A stretch of 64,000 bases of DNA from Macquaria australasica (GCA_005408345.1 SEMN01000205.1:186001-250000), one strand, 5' to 3'. Positions 49,416 through 62,188 are shown, counted from the stretch's first letter. The notes: generated by a model from the letters alone, not told the origin. Numbers and translations: made by a program.

Positions 49416-50914
49416 GCTCACACTCAGAGGCCTTGCGAAGCCCAGCTGAGCAAACATCCTTAGTTTTGCTCCCTGCCAAGGGAGGTCCTTCCCTGATACC
49501 TTCCCCTCCTTTTCGCCATCGAGGGACTGAGTGTAATTGGGATATAGTGAAACCACCCCCCCAACCGCAGACCATACACTGGAGGCCTTCATCAACCAGT
49601 CCCCCTACTTTGGCCAACACAATTCAGCCGCACATTTGATCTTTATATATACAGCTAGCTTGGTAGAATTCCATCCTAACATTTTTAGCCTTGAAATCCT
49701 AAACCACTAAATGCAGCCTTGCTCTGGTTCTGGGCATTTGAGACTTTGCTGGCAAAGGTAGAATTCCTAAAGAGGGTTTATTATGTTTTGGTCTAGGGAC
49801 ACACCAGTGATTTTTGTGTGCTTTTGTGTGTGTTCCTACAGCTGTTTGATACAGAGTTTAGTTCAAATCATGCAGATTATATGAAAACATCTTTTAATAC
49901 CCATTAAGACTTGGATCTAGAAGAACCTGCCTATGAAATGAAATGAATCATTCCTCAAAAACCAACATGTACGCTCCTCGAATTTTATTTAATGTTCATG
50001 TTCTTTGTAAGTTGGCAGCACCATAAATTTCATCACCCATTTGTATTCACCACCTCCACTTCCAGAATGTGGTGTCTGAAGCAGCACGAAAGAAAGAGCG
50101 GGACATGGTGACGCGGGAGATAGAGCGGCTCCGCTCATCCATCCAGACGGTGTGCCGCAGCACCCTGCCTTTGGGTAAGATCATGGACTACATTCAGGAG
50201 GACATGGATGCCATGCAGGCTGAACTGCACACCTGGCGGCGGGAGAACAAGGAGCACGCACAGGCCTTGCTGCAGGAGGAGAGGTGGGCTTGGCACATAC
50301 ACAACACGCTTACCACCAGTTTATATACAGACTCCCTTTCTCACGCAAATCTTTCTATTACATTTACTAATTACAGTAGTTCATATTCAGTGCTGCGCAC
50401 AGAATAATATTTGTTTTTTTGACTTGTTATAGTGAAAGAAAGGAATATCAACGCTTTGTTTCACAGGAAATTCCTAACAGTTTCTGTTAAACTCTACCAT
50501 TTGCTTTTTTCTCTTGGATTCACTGGAACACAGGTCATATGTGGATGTAATCACACAAATTTTACATAATGTGTGACGTTTTGTCATACTTTGTTATGGT
50601 ATTTTAACAGTTAAGCGTTCCATTGCTGAATTTGCTTGTCACTGTGGACTATTTCTCAACCTGTTTTTATATTATTGCATGTAAGCAATTAATCATCCCT
50701 TCTGTGTTTTTGTATGTGTGTGTGTGTGCCTGCTTGTAAATCCTGCAGAGCGACAGACAGGGCAGTGGAGCCTCTTAAGACAGAACTAACTGAGCTGGAG
50801 CAGCTGATCAAAGACCAGCAGGACAAGATTTGTGCTGTAAGGTCCAACATACTGAAGAACGAAGAGAAGATCCAGAAGATGGTGACTGGGATAAACTTCT
50901 CTTCCAGAACCTGA
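34007..50914 (+). CDS. traf3ip1: TRAF3-interacting protein 1 / intraflagellar transport protein 54
   Basis: A subunit of the IFT-B complex in cilia that also binds microtubules and TRAF3. Exons: 34007-34129, 36131-36199, 37954-38115, 39170-39298, 39448-39876, 39977-40048, 40254-40268, 40495-40518, 41211-41286, 41724-41744, 42856-42937, 43728-43820, 44129-44264, 44349-44385, 44534-44610, 50066-50283 and 50749-50914. Phases agree throughout, giving 642 aa (human 691). The N-terminal calponin-homology-like domain spans about residues 1-130 (LSKPPFRYLHDIFSEV, SGEPLAAKPARIVAGHEPE). A highly charged Lys/Arg/Asp/Glu stretch (residues 162-304) follows, then disordered acidic exons, DDDEQFVVEE, and the C-terminal coiled coil (GGLVKKILETKKDY to KNEEKIQKM) that binds IFT20 in the family. 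The start at 34007 was chosen because the protein family begins there; an in-frame ATG-less extension to 33884 is ignored. The two smallest exons are the least certain. It neighbours asb1 as in human. Confidence 0.95.
34130..37953 (+). other. traf3ip1 introns 1 and 2 (exon 2 at 36131-36199 between them)
   Basis: Intron 1 begins with several GCTAGC/GTTAGC/AACGTTA words (34150-34520) common in fish DNA. No other exon or identifiable repeat is seen. Some longer open frames (for example near 36309 and 37167) lack recognisable similarity. Confidence 0.6.
38116..38192 (+). repeat. (CA)31 microsatellite directly downstream of a traf3ip1 splice donor
   Basis: The exon ends at 38115 with a non-consensus donor GTCTGT; the CA repeat occupies 38131-38192, starting only 15 nt into the intron. 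Confidence 0.95.
38583..38848 (+). mobile_element. tRNA-related SINE-like retroposon, internally deleted
   Basis: The left part resembles RNA polymerase III promoter boxes (GTGCAGTGGTTAGCAC and GGGTTCCAACCC). The right part (CCCTGTGATTGACTGGCGAC, CCCCGCCTCTTGCCCTATG) is the same family as the minus-strand fragment at 24851-24959. A segment between the boxes and the body appears to be missing. It lies in the traf3ip1 intron after exon 3. The family name is not certain. Confidence 0.75.
40254..40268 (+). other. traf3ip1: Predicted 15-nt microexon of traf3ip1
   Basis: Encodes EPNEE in phase 0-0, between TTGCAAG and GTATTC. It keeps the frame whether used or skipped. The donor is weak, so its existence is only likely. 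Confidence 0.55.
40495..40518 (+). other. traf3ip1: Predicted 24-nt microexon of traf3ip1
   Basis: Encodes PAEAVESQ in phase 0-0 with a CAG acceptor and a good GTAAGA donor. Confidence 0.7.
41724..41744 (+). other. traf3ip1: Predicted 21-nt microexon of traf3ip1
   Basis: Encodes most of DESDSEG in phase 1-1, preceded by TTTTTTTTGCTCTCAACAG and followed by GTAATT. Confidence 0.7.
41784..41802. repeat. Poly-A tract
   Basis: Nineteen A in the traf3ip1 intron after the 21-nt microexon. Confidence 0.95.
42190..42520 (-). repeat. Old LINE/SINE-derived repeat in a traf3ip1 intron
   Basis: GGTTTATTTGTAAAGCCCAA followed by AACATTCCTCAACAAAAAAA and CAGAAGGAAGAAGTCTCAGG-like text resembles a dispersed teleost repeat with a characteristic AACTCC-rich body. 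The match is from memory and the copy is diverged. Confidence 0.4.
44611..50065 (+). other. Large traf3ip1 intron
   Basis: A 5.5-kb intron before the coiled-coil exon. It contains a (GA)n run at about 45464-45482, a 13-nt G-run at 48593-48605 and (CA)n at 49343-49413. No exon or identifiable mobile element is seen. Several 60-140 codon open frames lack similarity or coding character. Confidence 0.6.
49343..49413. repeat. (CA)35 microsatellite
   Basis: About 71 bp of CA repeat in the large traf3ip1 intron. Confidence 0.97.
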
Positions 50915-53610
50915 AGTGGGAAACGAGGCCTAAAAAGAAAAACGTTCCTAAAAATGCACTGAAGATTTAGGTTTCTTGTTCAGAATAATGGTAAGACCAT
51001 TTTTTCTTGGAGATGATGTAGGATGGGACCAAACACTGCACTTTTAGGGTTTTTGTCAGAAAAGGAGATGGACCCAAACATATCAGACACCATCAGTCAG
51101 ATGTTGGTAAATAAAACTCCATACGATGGTTTGGAGAACAGACTCTGATCTAACATCTGCTGTGACTGACAGATAAATAAGTGAATAAAATTTCTTTCTG
51201 CTTTGCACACCAACCTTACCCCATCTTTTACCCCTTTTCTGTAATGGTGCCTTTGTGGAATGAGCCAGTGCACAGCTCATGACCTGGAAGTTGTATTTAC
51301 AATAGTTGTATTTCATGCTCATCATCAAAAGCCCTATATATTCCAAAATGAACAGTAATTAACATAACAAGTTTTATTTGCTGTACACTCAGCAATCACT
51401 CGACCAAATCTTAAAACCTATATCCTTGTGTTTTTTTGTTAATTAACCTAGTAAAAATCAACTTTTTTTTAGAGTGTGGCACATTTTGTTTAGTTTTATT
51501 TCATTGCCTCGCTTTCTATTTTTCCTGGTTGTGAGGACTTTGGACTTAGCCGCAGCAGTACACAGGACATGCAGGCTGATTGGAGTAGTAAGCAGGCTTG
51601 TGATCTGGTGCATTTGCTCTTTTCCATGATCATTATTGCATCTGCTATAGTGCTATCTATCGGACTAGCCGTACAACTATAATTAAACATTCTCGTGTCA
51701 ACTGGTTGATCACAGGAGGAAAAGCTCAAATACATTTTCCAGGGCTTGCATGAGAAATCAAGGACTTATGTGGGGAATCCTGATCGCTTTGATTGATTGA
51801 ATGTATGTTACCATGTTGTGGTATCCTGGTTTGAATTTGTCCTGGGACTTTTTACATGTCATACTGATCTTTTCTTTTTCTTCTTAACCTTTTCTTCCAA
51901 GCTACCCTCCCTAAAAAATGAAAGGATAAAAAAAGATTTTCAGCAGCCTTCTCTTGTGCTTACAACAACCTTACCCCATCTTGTAAAAAAAACAATACTC
52001 ACAGTTTATCTATATGTTATTTCGCTGTTCCACTTTTGAAGCACTGCTGCACTTTGATAAGGGAGGTACCTTCAAGTTGTTTGGAAAAAGCTTTTTGGCA
52101 ACAAAGCAGTGTTACAATTATTTCTTCTATCTATCTATATACCTATCTTCTAAAACATAACAAAGGCACACTAATTTAATGTCCTTTTAGGGAAAAGTAA
52201 GTGTATATCCACTCTCCTTGCAGTGTACAGGACACCTGCCATCGTGGAGGTCCCTCCACTCTGTTTATACTGTAGGATTTGCCAAACTGTTTCTTTTTTG
52301 GGATGGAGACAATGTTTGGTCAGATGGCAACTTTTTGTGTGAACTTTCAATTCTTTATAAATTAAAAAGATAATATTTTACTAGCTCCTTTTGTGACTTT
52401 AAGAAACTTGCTGTACAGATGTAGCTGATGTGAAAATGTGAAGCAATACTAAGCTGATAATTGCAGTAGGAGATTGGATAGTAGAGACGTGAGACTGAAC
52501 ATAACCGCTGTCCCAGTTTTCCTGCCATCTCACTGTAGTCCATGTGTGAATGGACTACAAACAACAAAATAAGAGTCAGCCATGACTCCTTGCATAGTGG
52601 CCTATCTTACCCTGAATGAAAATGCAGTTACCACATTTAAGTAATAATACCAATGTCATTTTACATTGCCGTTACTACTTGTACAAGTGCAGTTGTCACT
52701 TCTGTTAGTTCTACTGCAGATAGGCCTCCCAGAAGATATAGGCTGCCTATGTTTACAAGAACATATTAAAAAAACACTTGCTGTTACATCCTGGTTGTAA
52801 TCCATTACTTTAAACCATGTTGTCTTTCCCCATAGTGCCCAGTTGTATCAAAACGAGTTGAATTTTCCCAGATGTGAATGTGATGACCATACATACTGTA
52901 GCTAGATGCTCTCTTTTCTGCACAGACCTCCAAAACATATTATCTGCCCAAATATTAATGTCATGGCTTCATATATTGGACGGACAAAACTATTTGTAAA
53001 TTGGTACTACAAACCGGATTTCTTTTTTGGCAATGGTGAAAAAGTCATAGAAACGGTAAATCTAGTAGGACAGAGTGTTGCCAGTGAGTGGGCAGAGATG
53101 TATACCCTCTGACTGGCAAATTTAGTTTGTTTAGACTGTTCATGGTCATCAACGGCTACTGGAAAACAAGCAAAATTACACTGATATCTTTTTAAAAAGG
53201 GGCTCACTGCATTGCTTCAGTGGGAAACATCTATATTAACGCTATTCATTTGACTGATCCTTTTGAGAGCTATTTACTATGAGTATTCAACAGTAAAAAT
53301 GTACTCTCATTTAGTCTGATTTTACTAAATTTTCATATCTATTATATTTAGTCCCATCAAATATAAATAATGTAACCTACTGAAAAGTCCAATTTAAAAA
53401 ATCTTAAAAGCAAAACTCCTGGAAAAGTGAGAACCTACGTGTTCACGTCTTATATGAAAGTACTATTTTACACTAAACTATTTGTATCATATCCTCTGTT
53501 TCTCTTTAAACTGTACATTATGTATATGTGGAGATTGTATTATAGTTCAAATAATTAAATATAATTTTGTAGTGGAGTGAAATAAATGGTTACATTGCAA
53601 TAAATATTTG
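50915..53610 (+). other. traf3ip1: Probable 3'UTR of traf3ip1
   Basis: Follows the TGA at 50912-50914. Proximal AATAAA signals lie at 51112 and 51184, and a distal pair at 53581 and 53599. The short isoform may end near 51210; a long form to about 53620 is possible. No coding sequence is recognised. Confidence 0.5.
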
Positions 53611-55740
53611 TCTCCTCTTCTTGTTTTTAAGAGTCATTGAATTTTGTCATTGAGTAGTGACTGTTGCTCAGAGTAGCTAAGAGAAAGCTACAGACTCAAA
53701 GTCAAGTTAGCCCTTTATAATGGAAACTTCACGAGAGGTCTGGATTGCTCGAGTTACATTCGGAGCAAAATTATAAATTATCCTGGTTTGTGATTTTGAT
53801 GAGTTCATGTGAAGTCCTTGTGGCGTCTAGCACGCCAAAGTCACACTCAACGAGACTCGTTTCTTTTGAAGCCTAGTCAAGACACGACAGAAGTAAAACA
53901 TTTATCTTTCTTTTAAAGACCCTCAAGTAACATTGGCAGCAACTTTTCTCTGGAAAGCCACGAAACAGCTGCAACACACACAAAGCGTATTAGGAAGCCC
54001 CTTTCACAGCTATTAAGCTTTGTGATGAAGTCTGAGATTTAGCCGAAGGCCCCTTACAGAAGGCATGGACACCTGCTTTGAGCCCCAGTCTCAACAGGTG
54101 GATTAAAAAAAAGACTACGGCACAGTCCAAGGAAAGGACAGCTCCATTGTCCATCTGCATTTCCCTTTTAACTGTGGGGGCTCCACAAATAAGAAGTGAC
54201 TTAAGACATGACTGCCTCTTCACTATTAAAAAAGCCTCTGTTGATTTTTCCCTTTGAATTTCACAATGGATCATGCTGCTAATGAGTGACTACACCTTTC
54301 ACTTTCACTTTTGTTGCCACTAATCCTCATGTTAGGCCAAACTGAAAGGCCCAATCACTTTTTTGACTTAAATCTTGAAAATGAACTACACTTTGTGTGG
54401 ATAAAACACATGGCCGGGGTTTGGAGTGGTTGAACAACCTCTCCAATCTGACTTTATTTATATTTTGCTTTAATTATTAAATGGTTATTGCTCTGAGTGT
54501 TGCAATAAGTGAGATGAGCTGCATACTTTGTTCCCAGGCTTTGTGATTGTATTGGTTTGAATCTGGCTGCATACCTTACAATGAGAAATACTGTATGTCT
54601 CAAAATTATAATTGCAAATCACTGAATCAATACATTGAATTTCAGAATTGTCTAATTTTCCTCCATGAAACAGCCTTGTCTTTACAGAGCTGAAAGTCTA
54701 TAAGCGACCTGTCCACTTATGGGGACGCATGGCACTGTTGACCTATCCATTTATTTTTAGCGCACCATCAGGTCCTCATCTGTCATCAGGCCGCATAGAG
54801 CCATGACTGCATGCCTCCCTGGTGTATGTTACTCACCACAGATTAGCAGTTAAAAAGAAGGTTGATGCAACATTTTAAGTATACATGTTGCACTTACCTA
54901 GACTGCCTAAATGCAACCAGCAGAAACAGAATGCATACTCCTGTAAGAGTTAATAAATCCAAACTCCTTTCCTTGAAACATGAGCCCTTTGGTACTGCCC
55001 TTTGACCTTTAAAATGCCCTTCCACAATGTGGGCTTGATTCATAGCAGTACCACACGTAAAAACATCAAAATGTGCCTCAGAATTATAATAGATATTTTG
55101 GACAGTTTTGAGTGCAAATTCCCCCAAATTATGCAATATTCCAGTATTTCTCACAAACAGAATTTAGTGTCTGTATCAGTATCGTCTGTATCCAACTGTT
55201 ATTATTATGTTATTACTACACAACTACCACAATATTCTATTAAGGACTACTATTGATGATGCTGAGGACATGTCCTCTGTGTGTAATATTCTACAATTTT
55301 AAAAAACTAACACATGTTGGGTAATTAATAGGCTGATTCCAATAAACTGAGTTTATTTCAATTTGACTTGTTTGAGGCCTACAAATTAATAAATTAAGGG
55401 CTGAGTATTGCCCCAGAATGTGATTCCTGGTGGTGTAGAGAAGACTTTGAACCAGCATTTTAGACCTTCATGGTGGGGAATAATATCTGTACATCTATAT
55501 TTTGTTACAGTGACATCAGTATGTCTAAAACCCTGGCTACTGTCCTGGTTTTATGCACTACAGTATTTTCTTTTTAAAATGTAGGCAAACATTTATTTTA
55601 ATGAGGATACATGAATGTTGTTGAATTGTTTGTGTTGATCTCTTTATGTAAATATTTGCAACTGATTCGTCTGCCTTTTATCAGGTGTTTAAAACAGTAG
55701 CTCATGTTCCCCTCACAGTCCAAACGGCTTTAGTTCAGGT
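53611..55740. other. Intergenic region between traf3ip1 and asb1
   Basis: AT-rich DNA; I see no recognisable gene or repeat family. Confidence 0.55.
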
Positions 55741-55983
55741 CGGTCCAGGCCATGGTCCAGGTGTCCGAAGGGACGTTTCCCCTTTAAATCCGTCCGGCTG
55801 AGCGCAGCCAGGAAGTAGCGCAGTGAAGTGAGCAGACGCCGTCATCCACAACACAAAGTCACGTTAGTTTATTTTGATGTGTCTTGTCTGATTCAGATCG
55901 TTCGGTTTCCCGTTATTGGGGAGCCGGTGTCGATCTACCGCCGAAGCACTAGTTTCAGGTTGACGACGTGACATCTCGGGAGC
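55741..55983 (+). promoter_or_regulatory. asb1: Probable promoter and 5'UTR of asb1
   Basis: A local rise in GC and CpG compared with the AT-rich upstream DNA. AGGAAGT at 55810-55816 is an ETS-type site often found in housekeeping promoters. No TATA box is obvious. Confidence 0.45.
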
Positions 55984-58900
55984 ATGGCCGACGGTCCGGT
56001 GGCTGATGTTGACGATCCGCCCAATATCAATTTCCCTCCGCTCATCACTGTCTCCGATCTGCCCAGTGCCACTGCTGCAGGTAACCATGTCCGAATGAGC
56101 TGTGAACAACGATGATTCATCAGTCCTGTCAGGGGATCGTGTGTGCTCCATGTGCAGTGTGTGTTAGAGGACAGCAGATACAATAACTTCAATGAGCATG
56201 ACAACGACAAGAATAGAGATGTGGTGTTGTTGACTCCTCCTGTGTAATGAGGTGTGGCCCATGGCGTGGAATTACAGAGGCAGCCTATAAAACGGTCAGG
56301 CTACTGTCTTGCCAACAGTGCATTTTTGTTGTCAAAGCCTACACATGATGGAGGTATAATGGATGGACCCTTAGAACTCATATGCATATTTACTACAAGC
56401 GGTGGACACAATAATAGTAACACCTTCACAATAAAATGCAATTTACCACCAATTACATTTAGCTTGTGTTCATTATTTTTTATTAGAGTGTGTCAGAAAG
56501 GTCTTCATTTAGTTCTGTGGTGTTCTTGTTACTGTATACAACTGTCTGTTTGTGGGTCCCAGTAAGAGCCCAGGGACTGCCAGCTGTCCATGAGAGTTTC
56601 CCGAGCTCCCCCAGAAACATGAGGAGTCATTTTTACAACACAATTGATGGTTCCTCCCACATTCAGCAGGGACACTTGTGCTGTTATGTAACAAGATAAT
56701 ATGCGGTGAGAGAAAGCTCTCTCAAAAGCAGGATTCTCAAAACAATTCTGGGTGTATTTTCACTATACAGTCTAAAACGTGAAAACACTTGGACATCCGT
56801 GCTGTGGGAGCTGAAAAATCTATTATGCAGCCAGAGCATTAACGAGTATATAGCTTACATCAGCTTTTTTAAAGATATGATATTGCTTTGTAGGTAACTA
56901 TGCAAGCAAGTTCAGTATTTTGCGTTGCTTACTAATGATGATTAATGAATTGCACAACAAGCAATAGTTGGACAGTGTATTACCTGTGTGTCCTCCTCAC
57001 CAGGCCGTAACCTAAAGGAATGGCTCCAGGAGCAGTTCTGTGACAAACCTCTGGAGCAGGACGACATGCGGCTCCACAATGCAGCCTACGTCGGAGATCT
57101 GGACACCCTGAGGAACCTGCTGCAGGAAGACGGCTTCAAGCGGTGGGAGGGAGTAATAATAATAATAATAATATAAGTATAATAAGATTTTATTTGTATA
57201 GCACTTTTGTTAACAAAGTTACCAAGTGCTTTAGTGGGACAAGAGTAAAGCAAATGATAAAAACCAAGCTAAATGTTAAAGGTAGATCCACATAAAATGA
57301 CAGCGTATGTACATCACTGTGTGCTGCATCTTAATGCACTACTGGCAGCTTTTGTCCAGAACGTTCATGTGTGGCACTAAGTGGTTTGTGGTTTCTGTGC
57401 TGTGTGGGTTTGTTGGTAGGTTTCCTGAGTGACCGCCTAGAGATGTACAGAATATTTCCTTACACAGCTCTGCCATCTACTACATAACACATGGCATATG
57501 CTGGGTACTTTTACCCGCATTGCCTTATGACGCTATAACCAAACATGTCATTTGATCAGTGCGTGCTTATGGTTTATTATAGTTGATGGCCATAGGGTTA
57601 TTGGCATACTGTCCATACAGGTAACGTTCACAATGTCAGGGCCAGGCAGGACCATTGTAGAGTGGTCAGCACTCATTTAACCCCAATCCCACAGTGGTTG
57701 CATGCTGCACTCATACTTGCTCCCAGTCTCCCCACCCAGCCAACCCATTATTACTGGCTTAGGCCAGTTCATCTCCGTTCCACATGGTTTACAACATGCT
57801 GTTATTTCAATAAAATTTATTGGGTTCGCCCTACCCTGCCTATCCCAACTGGGCTGAGGCACTAGTGTTGAAGGCAGTATATTTTAGCAGGTAGTTGTAG
57901 TAAATATTTAATTTGTGATGACCACACAGCAATGATATTTTTAAGACTTTGGTAAGTTTATCTTTTTTTGTGTTTTTGTGGTCTACGGCCTGCTTTTATT
58001 CTCCACAAATTCATAGAGAACTTCATAAGTGCAAGCTAGATCCAACAGTGCAATATGTTGGATCTAGGGATACAACTAATAACCCCTCCCCTCTCTCTCT
58101 TGCTGCCAGGCGTATCAATGAGAAGTCCGTGTGGTGCTGTGGCTGTCTGCCCTGTACCCCTCTGCGGATCGCAGCCACAGCAGGACACGCTGCCTGCGTG
58201 GCCTACCTGATCGCCCAGGGAGCCGAGGTGGACCTAGTTGATGTAAAAGGACAAACAGCCCTCTACGTAGCTGTGGTTAACGGTCACCTGGACTGCGTCC
58301 GGATCCTCCTTGAAGCCGGAGCCGATCCCAACGGGAGTCGCCACCACCGCAGCACCCCACTGTACCACGCTGCACGGGTGGGGAGGATGGACATACTGCA
58401 GGAACTCATCAGGTGAGGTTAGGAGAGGATCAGTCTAAGACCTGGCTGTGCTGGATTGGTGATCTGGGATTTTTCTCACTTCTCATATACGGGTTGAATG
58501 TGTATCTTTACACAGTATACTGGCAATAAGATCTGTTTTTTCTCTTCTCCCACTTTGAAAACTGGTTAAAGGTCAGTTTTTTACACTATAGGTGATTGTT
58601 ATGCAGTTTATTGTCTAGGGGTCAGCATTTTGATCTACTGCTAGCTGTCTGATGCAATGTGTTCCACTGCTTCAGGCAGCAGTTTGGTTATTTCCTGACT
58701 TTAAAAAACAGCTTCTTTCATCTCTCCCAGAATGCACAAAAATAGATCTTTCAGAATCAGAATCAGAATCAGAAATCCTTTAATAGTCTCACAGTGGAGA
58801 AATTTACATCGTTACAGTGCAGATAAGAGGTAGAATAAAGAGATGGATAAGAATATAAATAGAATAAAAATAGAACAAAAATAATTAAGAGCACGAAATA

Positions 58901-61900
58901 TCAATAAATAAGTAGTATAAGTATAATTATGAGTTGTACAAGTGTATAAGCTGAATAAAGTGTATAGTGTTTATATTGCACATAAGTGTTTTTATGGCAC
59001 GACAGTGAGGTAACAGTTCGTGTGGTGGTCTACCAGGGTCCATGGTGGTTGTACAGTCTGACCGCTGCAGGAAGGAAGGACCTGCGGTATCTCTCCGTGA
59101 GACACCGCGGGTGAAGCAACCTGTCACTGAAGGAGCTGTACAGTGTAGACAGAGTGTCCTGGAGGGGGTGGGACGTGTTGTCCTGCAGGGATGACAGCTT
59201 GTCCATCATTCTCCTGACTCCCACCACCTCTACCGTGTCCAGAGGGCTCCCCAAGACAGAGCTGGCCTTCTTTACCAGTTTGTCAAGTCTCTTCCTGTCG
59301 GCAGTCGAGATGCTGCTGCCCCAGCAGACCACTCCATAAAAAATGGCTGATGCCACCACGGAGTCAAAGAAGGTCTTCAGGAGTGACCCCTGCACTCCAA
59401 AAGACCGCAGTCTCCTCAGCAGATAGAGTCTGCTCTGTCCCTTCTTATACAGAGCAGCAGAATTATCTGTCCAGTCCAGTTTATTGTTCAGGTGAACTCC
59501 CAGGTACTTGTAAGATTTTACCATCTCAATGTCCGTTCCCTGGATCTTCACTGGTGTGGGGGGAGAATGTTGGCGCCTCCTGAAGTCAACCACCATCTCC
59601 CTGGTCTTCCCTTTGTTGAGTTGGAGGTGGTTCCTCTGACACCAGAGGGCAAAGTCCTGCGTAAGTTCTCTGTACTCCCTGTCGTCCCCATCAGAGATAA
59701 GGCCGACAATGGCAGAGTCATCAGAAAACTTCTGCAGGTGACAGGTTGGTGTATTATGGGTGAAGTCTGCAGTGTAGAGGGTGAAGAGAAACGGTGCCAG
59801 AACCGTTCCCTGGGGGGCCCCCGTGCTGCAGACAATTGTGTCGGACTGACACTCCCTGGTCCTCACGTACTGCGGACGGTTGGAGAGGTAGTCCAGGATC
59901 CAGGTGGTGAGGTGTTGATCCACCCCGGAACTCTCCAGCTTGTCCCCCAGAAGCATAGGCTGGATGGTGTTAAAAGCACTGGAGAAATCAAAAAACATGA
60001 TTCTCACAGTGCTCCCAGCCTTCTCCAGGTGGGAGAGGGATCTCTGAAGGAGGTAGATGACAGCGTCATCCACCCCGATACCAGGTTGATAGGCGAACTG
60101 CGAACTGCATCGATGGTCTCACAAGGGGCCGAAGATAGCCAAGGACCAGCCTCTCCAGGGTCTTCATCAGCTGTGATGTCAGCGCCACCGGCCTGTAGCT
60201 GTTGAGGTCCTTGGGGTGGGGAGTCTTTGGCACAGGTACCACACAAGATGTTTTCCACAGTAGTGGTACCCTCCCTTGCTTCAGGCTCAGATTGAAGAGG
60301 ATCTCCACTATCCCACACAATCCCACACAATCATAGTGTCCCAGCATTCAACAGCAGCAGCCCACATGGGACAGAAATCACATTGACGATGAAGATCTGA
60401 CAAGAAAAAACATTCTGAACAGACTGAAAAGTCAGACATTTTGCAGTTTTACCCACATGTTTGATCTAGACACATACATTGGTTGTTTGCAGAGAAAAGT
60501 ATGTTTTTTCGTCAGAGGGCATCAAGGTGTAAACTGTATCCATGGTTCCCTCTGTCCAGGTTTAATGCTGATGTAGACATGGACCACCAGCTGGGTCCCC
60601 GGCTCCTCTTAAGTGCTCGCACCCTCAACACGCTGGTGGTGTGTCCTCTCTACATCAGCGCTGCCTACCACCACCTCCACTGTTTCCGGCTGCTGCTCCA
60701 GGCCGGCGCTCAGCCTGATTTCAACTACACAGGGCCTGTCTGCCAAGAGGCTCTGACCCGCGGCCTGGCCTCCTGCCTGCTGGATGCTGTGCTGCGACAT
60801 GGGTGCGAGGTGGCCTTCATCCACCTGCTGCTGGACCACGGGGCCAACCCGGCCCTCGTGCCCTTGGACGAGTCCGAACTGGAGGCTCCTAATCGGAGGA
60901 AGGTGGATCCGGAGGCGCTCAAGGTCTTCCTGGAGGCAAGGAGTGAGTAAAATCTGTGAATATGCAGGCATCAGTGAGGACCGATATTTTACTAACCGAT
61001 CAGTGTTCAAGGAAGGGTTTTATACAGAGTTAGAGGTAGTCTGGAGGGAGTTCAGGAAAAATCCCAGCAGGCACTGTTGAAGCAATTTTTTAAGAAACTT
61101 TAATGTTTTGTAGTAGTCAGATGAATGTGTTTTTGTTGGTTTTGAGTGATGTCAAATGCAGGGTTTTGTTGTTAGTTGCCTCTTAACCACCCAATCATTC
61201 CTCTTTGTTACAAAAGAAATTGTATCACTAAGCAGTATAGAACTCTAATGAATATATACACTTTTTAAAGTAAAAAAACCTCAAATAATAAAAGGGTTTT
61301 GCACAGAAGGGCTCTGTAGGCAGATGCCTTGATTGCCTATACGACTGATCCCTGCCAACAGCACCCCACTTCTTTCTGTCAACCCCCCTTCATAAGTGGG
61401 CCACTTTGCAGATGACCGGCTACAGCAGGTGTAACAAATAAAATTAATGATGGCTAAATTCCATTTAGCTGCTTCAGTTTCAGGGTTCTGCCATTGGGCA
61501 TGCTTGCTCACTGTCACACTGTCATGACTTACTGTACTGGGACACTTGAATAGAACAGAGCCATCGCTAATGTTATTAGTAACACCTTTGACAAGTCCAA
61601 ATGTCTGCTGTGAAAAAGGCCCACATGGCACATCGACAGTAATTGTTCAAAGGAGGACAGCATTACTTGCTGACTTTTCCACTTTATTTCCATTTGGTTC
61701 AAGCATTTTAACTCATAAATTCTTAATAAATTCATCTGATTCCTCAAGTTGAAACATAACTGCCTTTACATGCCATAGGCGCCTCTTAATGCATGCTAGA
61801 ATTACACTTATAGACATCATGTCTTACCACTTGTTGACAGCTCAGACAATAAAAGCGAGGGGCTGACATAACTAACAACACGGCTAGCAAAGAAACATGT

Positions 61901-62188
61901 AAAAAGGTTCAGATTGAGTTAATTGAGTGATGACATGATAAATAAACTGGTCTGTACCCTGTTATCATAGTTTACCTGGATCTGTAGTATGTAGTATCTG
62001 TACTGTGGTTCTGCTGCAGCTGCTAAGGAGATCCGCATTTGCTTTTCCTCTCCTCAGGGTCCCCTCGAAGGCTGACACACCTGTGTCGCATCAGGATCCG
62101 CAGAACGATGGGCAAAAGTCGCCTAAACCATATACCCTCGTTACCGCTACCACAACCCATCAAGAACTTCCTGCTTCACCAACAATGA
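55984..62188 (+). CDS. asb1: Ankyrin repeat and SOCS box protein 1
   Basis: A substrate adaptor of an Elongin B/C-Cullin 5 ubiquitin ligase. Exons: 55984-56080, 57004-57142, 58110-58412, 60560-60942 and 62058-62188. Phases agree, giving 350 aa (human ASB1 335). The N-terminus (MADGPVADVDDPP) is longer than in mammals; the family block RNLKEWLQEQFCDKPLE follows. Ankyrin repeats occupy about residues 55-290 (RLHNAAYVGDLDTL, TPLRIAATAGH, GQTALYVAVVNGHLDCV, STPLYHAARVGRMDIL, CPLYISAAYHHLHC). The SOCS box is residues 308-350: LTHLC is the Elongin C-binding BC box and LPLP the Cullin 5 box. The donor at 60943 (GTGAGT) was chosen over read-through because it restores the SOCS box frame; read-through would stop after two more codons. 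A LINE fragment sits in the intron before exon 4. Confidence 0.96.
57165..57290 (+). repeat. (ATA)n followed by an L2/SINE-like remnant
   Basis: ATA repeats lead into TTTTATTTGTATAGCACTTT and CCAAGTGCTTTA, a motif pair frequent at the ends of old teleost LINE/SINE copies. It lies in the asb1 intron after exon 2. Confidence 0.45.
58752..60350 (-). mobile_element. 5'-truncated CR1/L2/Rex1-type LINE in an asb1 intron
   Basis: On the minus strand it encodes the reverse transcriptase palm (FFDFSSAFNTIQPML, STGAPQGTVLAPFLFTLYT, KFSDDSAIVGLIS) and the C-terminal region ending in RRSFLPAAVRLYNHH. The 3' end is a TTCTGA tandem tail (58752-58775 on the plus strand). The frame is broken by the tandem pair CGAACTG at 60094-60107; the N-terminal part (LCGIVEILFNLSLKQG) continues in another frame up to 60347. 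It is antisense to asb1. Confidence 0.9.
59030..60347 (-). pseudogene. Reverse transcriptase remnant of the LINE (frameshifted)
   Basis: Two open frames, 60073-59030 (347 codons) and 60347-60066 (93 codons), together cover most of a LINE reverse transcriptase. The catalytic box reads FSDD in place of the commoner F/YADD. It is interrupted and lacks the endonuclease, so not autonomous. Confidence 0.85.

Noticed and set aside
59492..60205. Plus-strand 237-codon open frame in the asb1 intron
   Set aside because: Antisense shadow of the minus-strand LINE reverse transcriptase.
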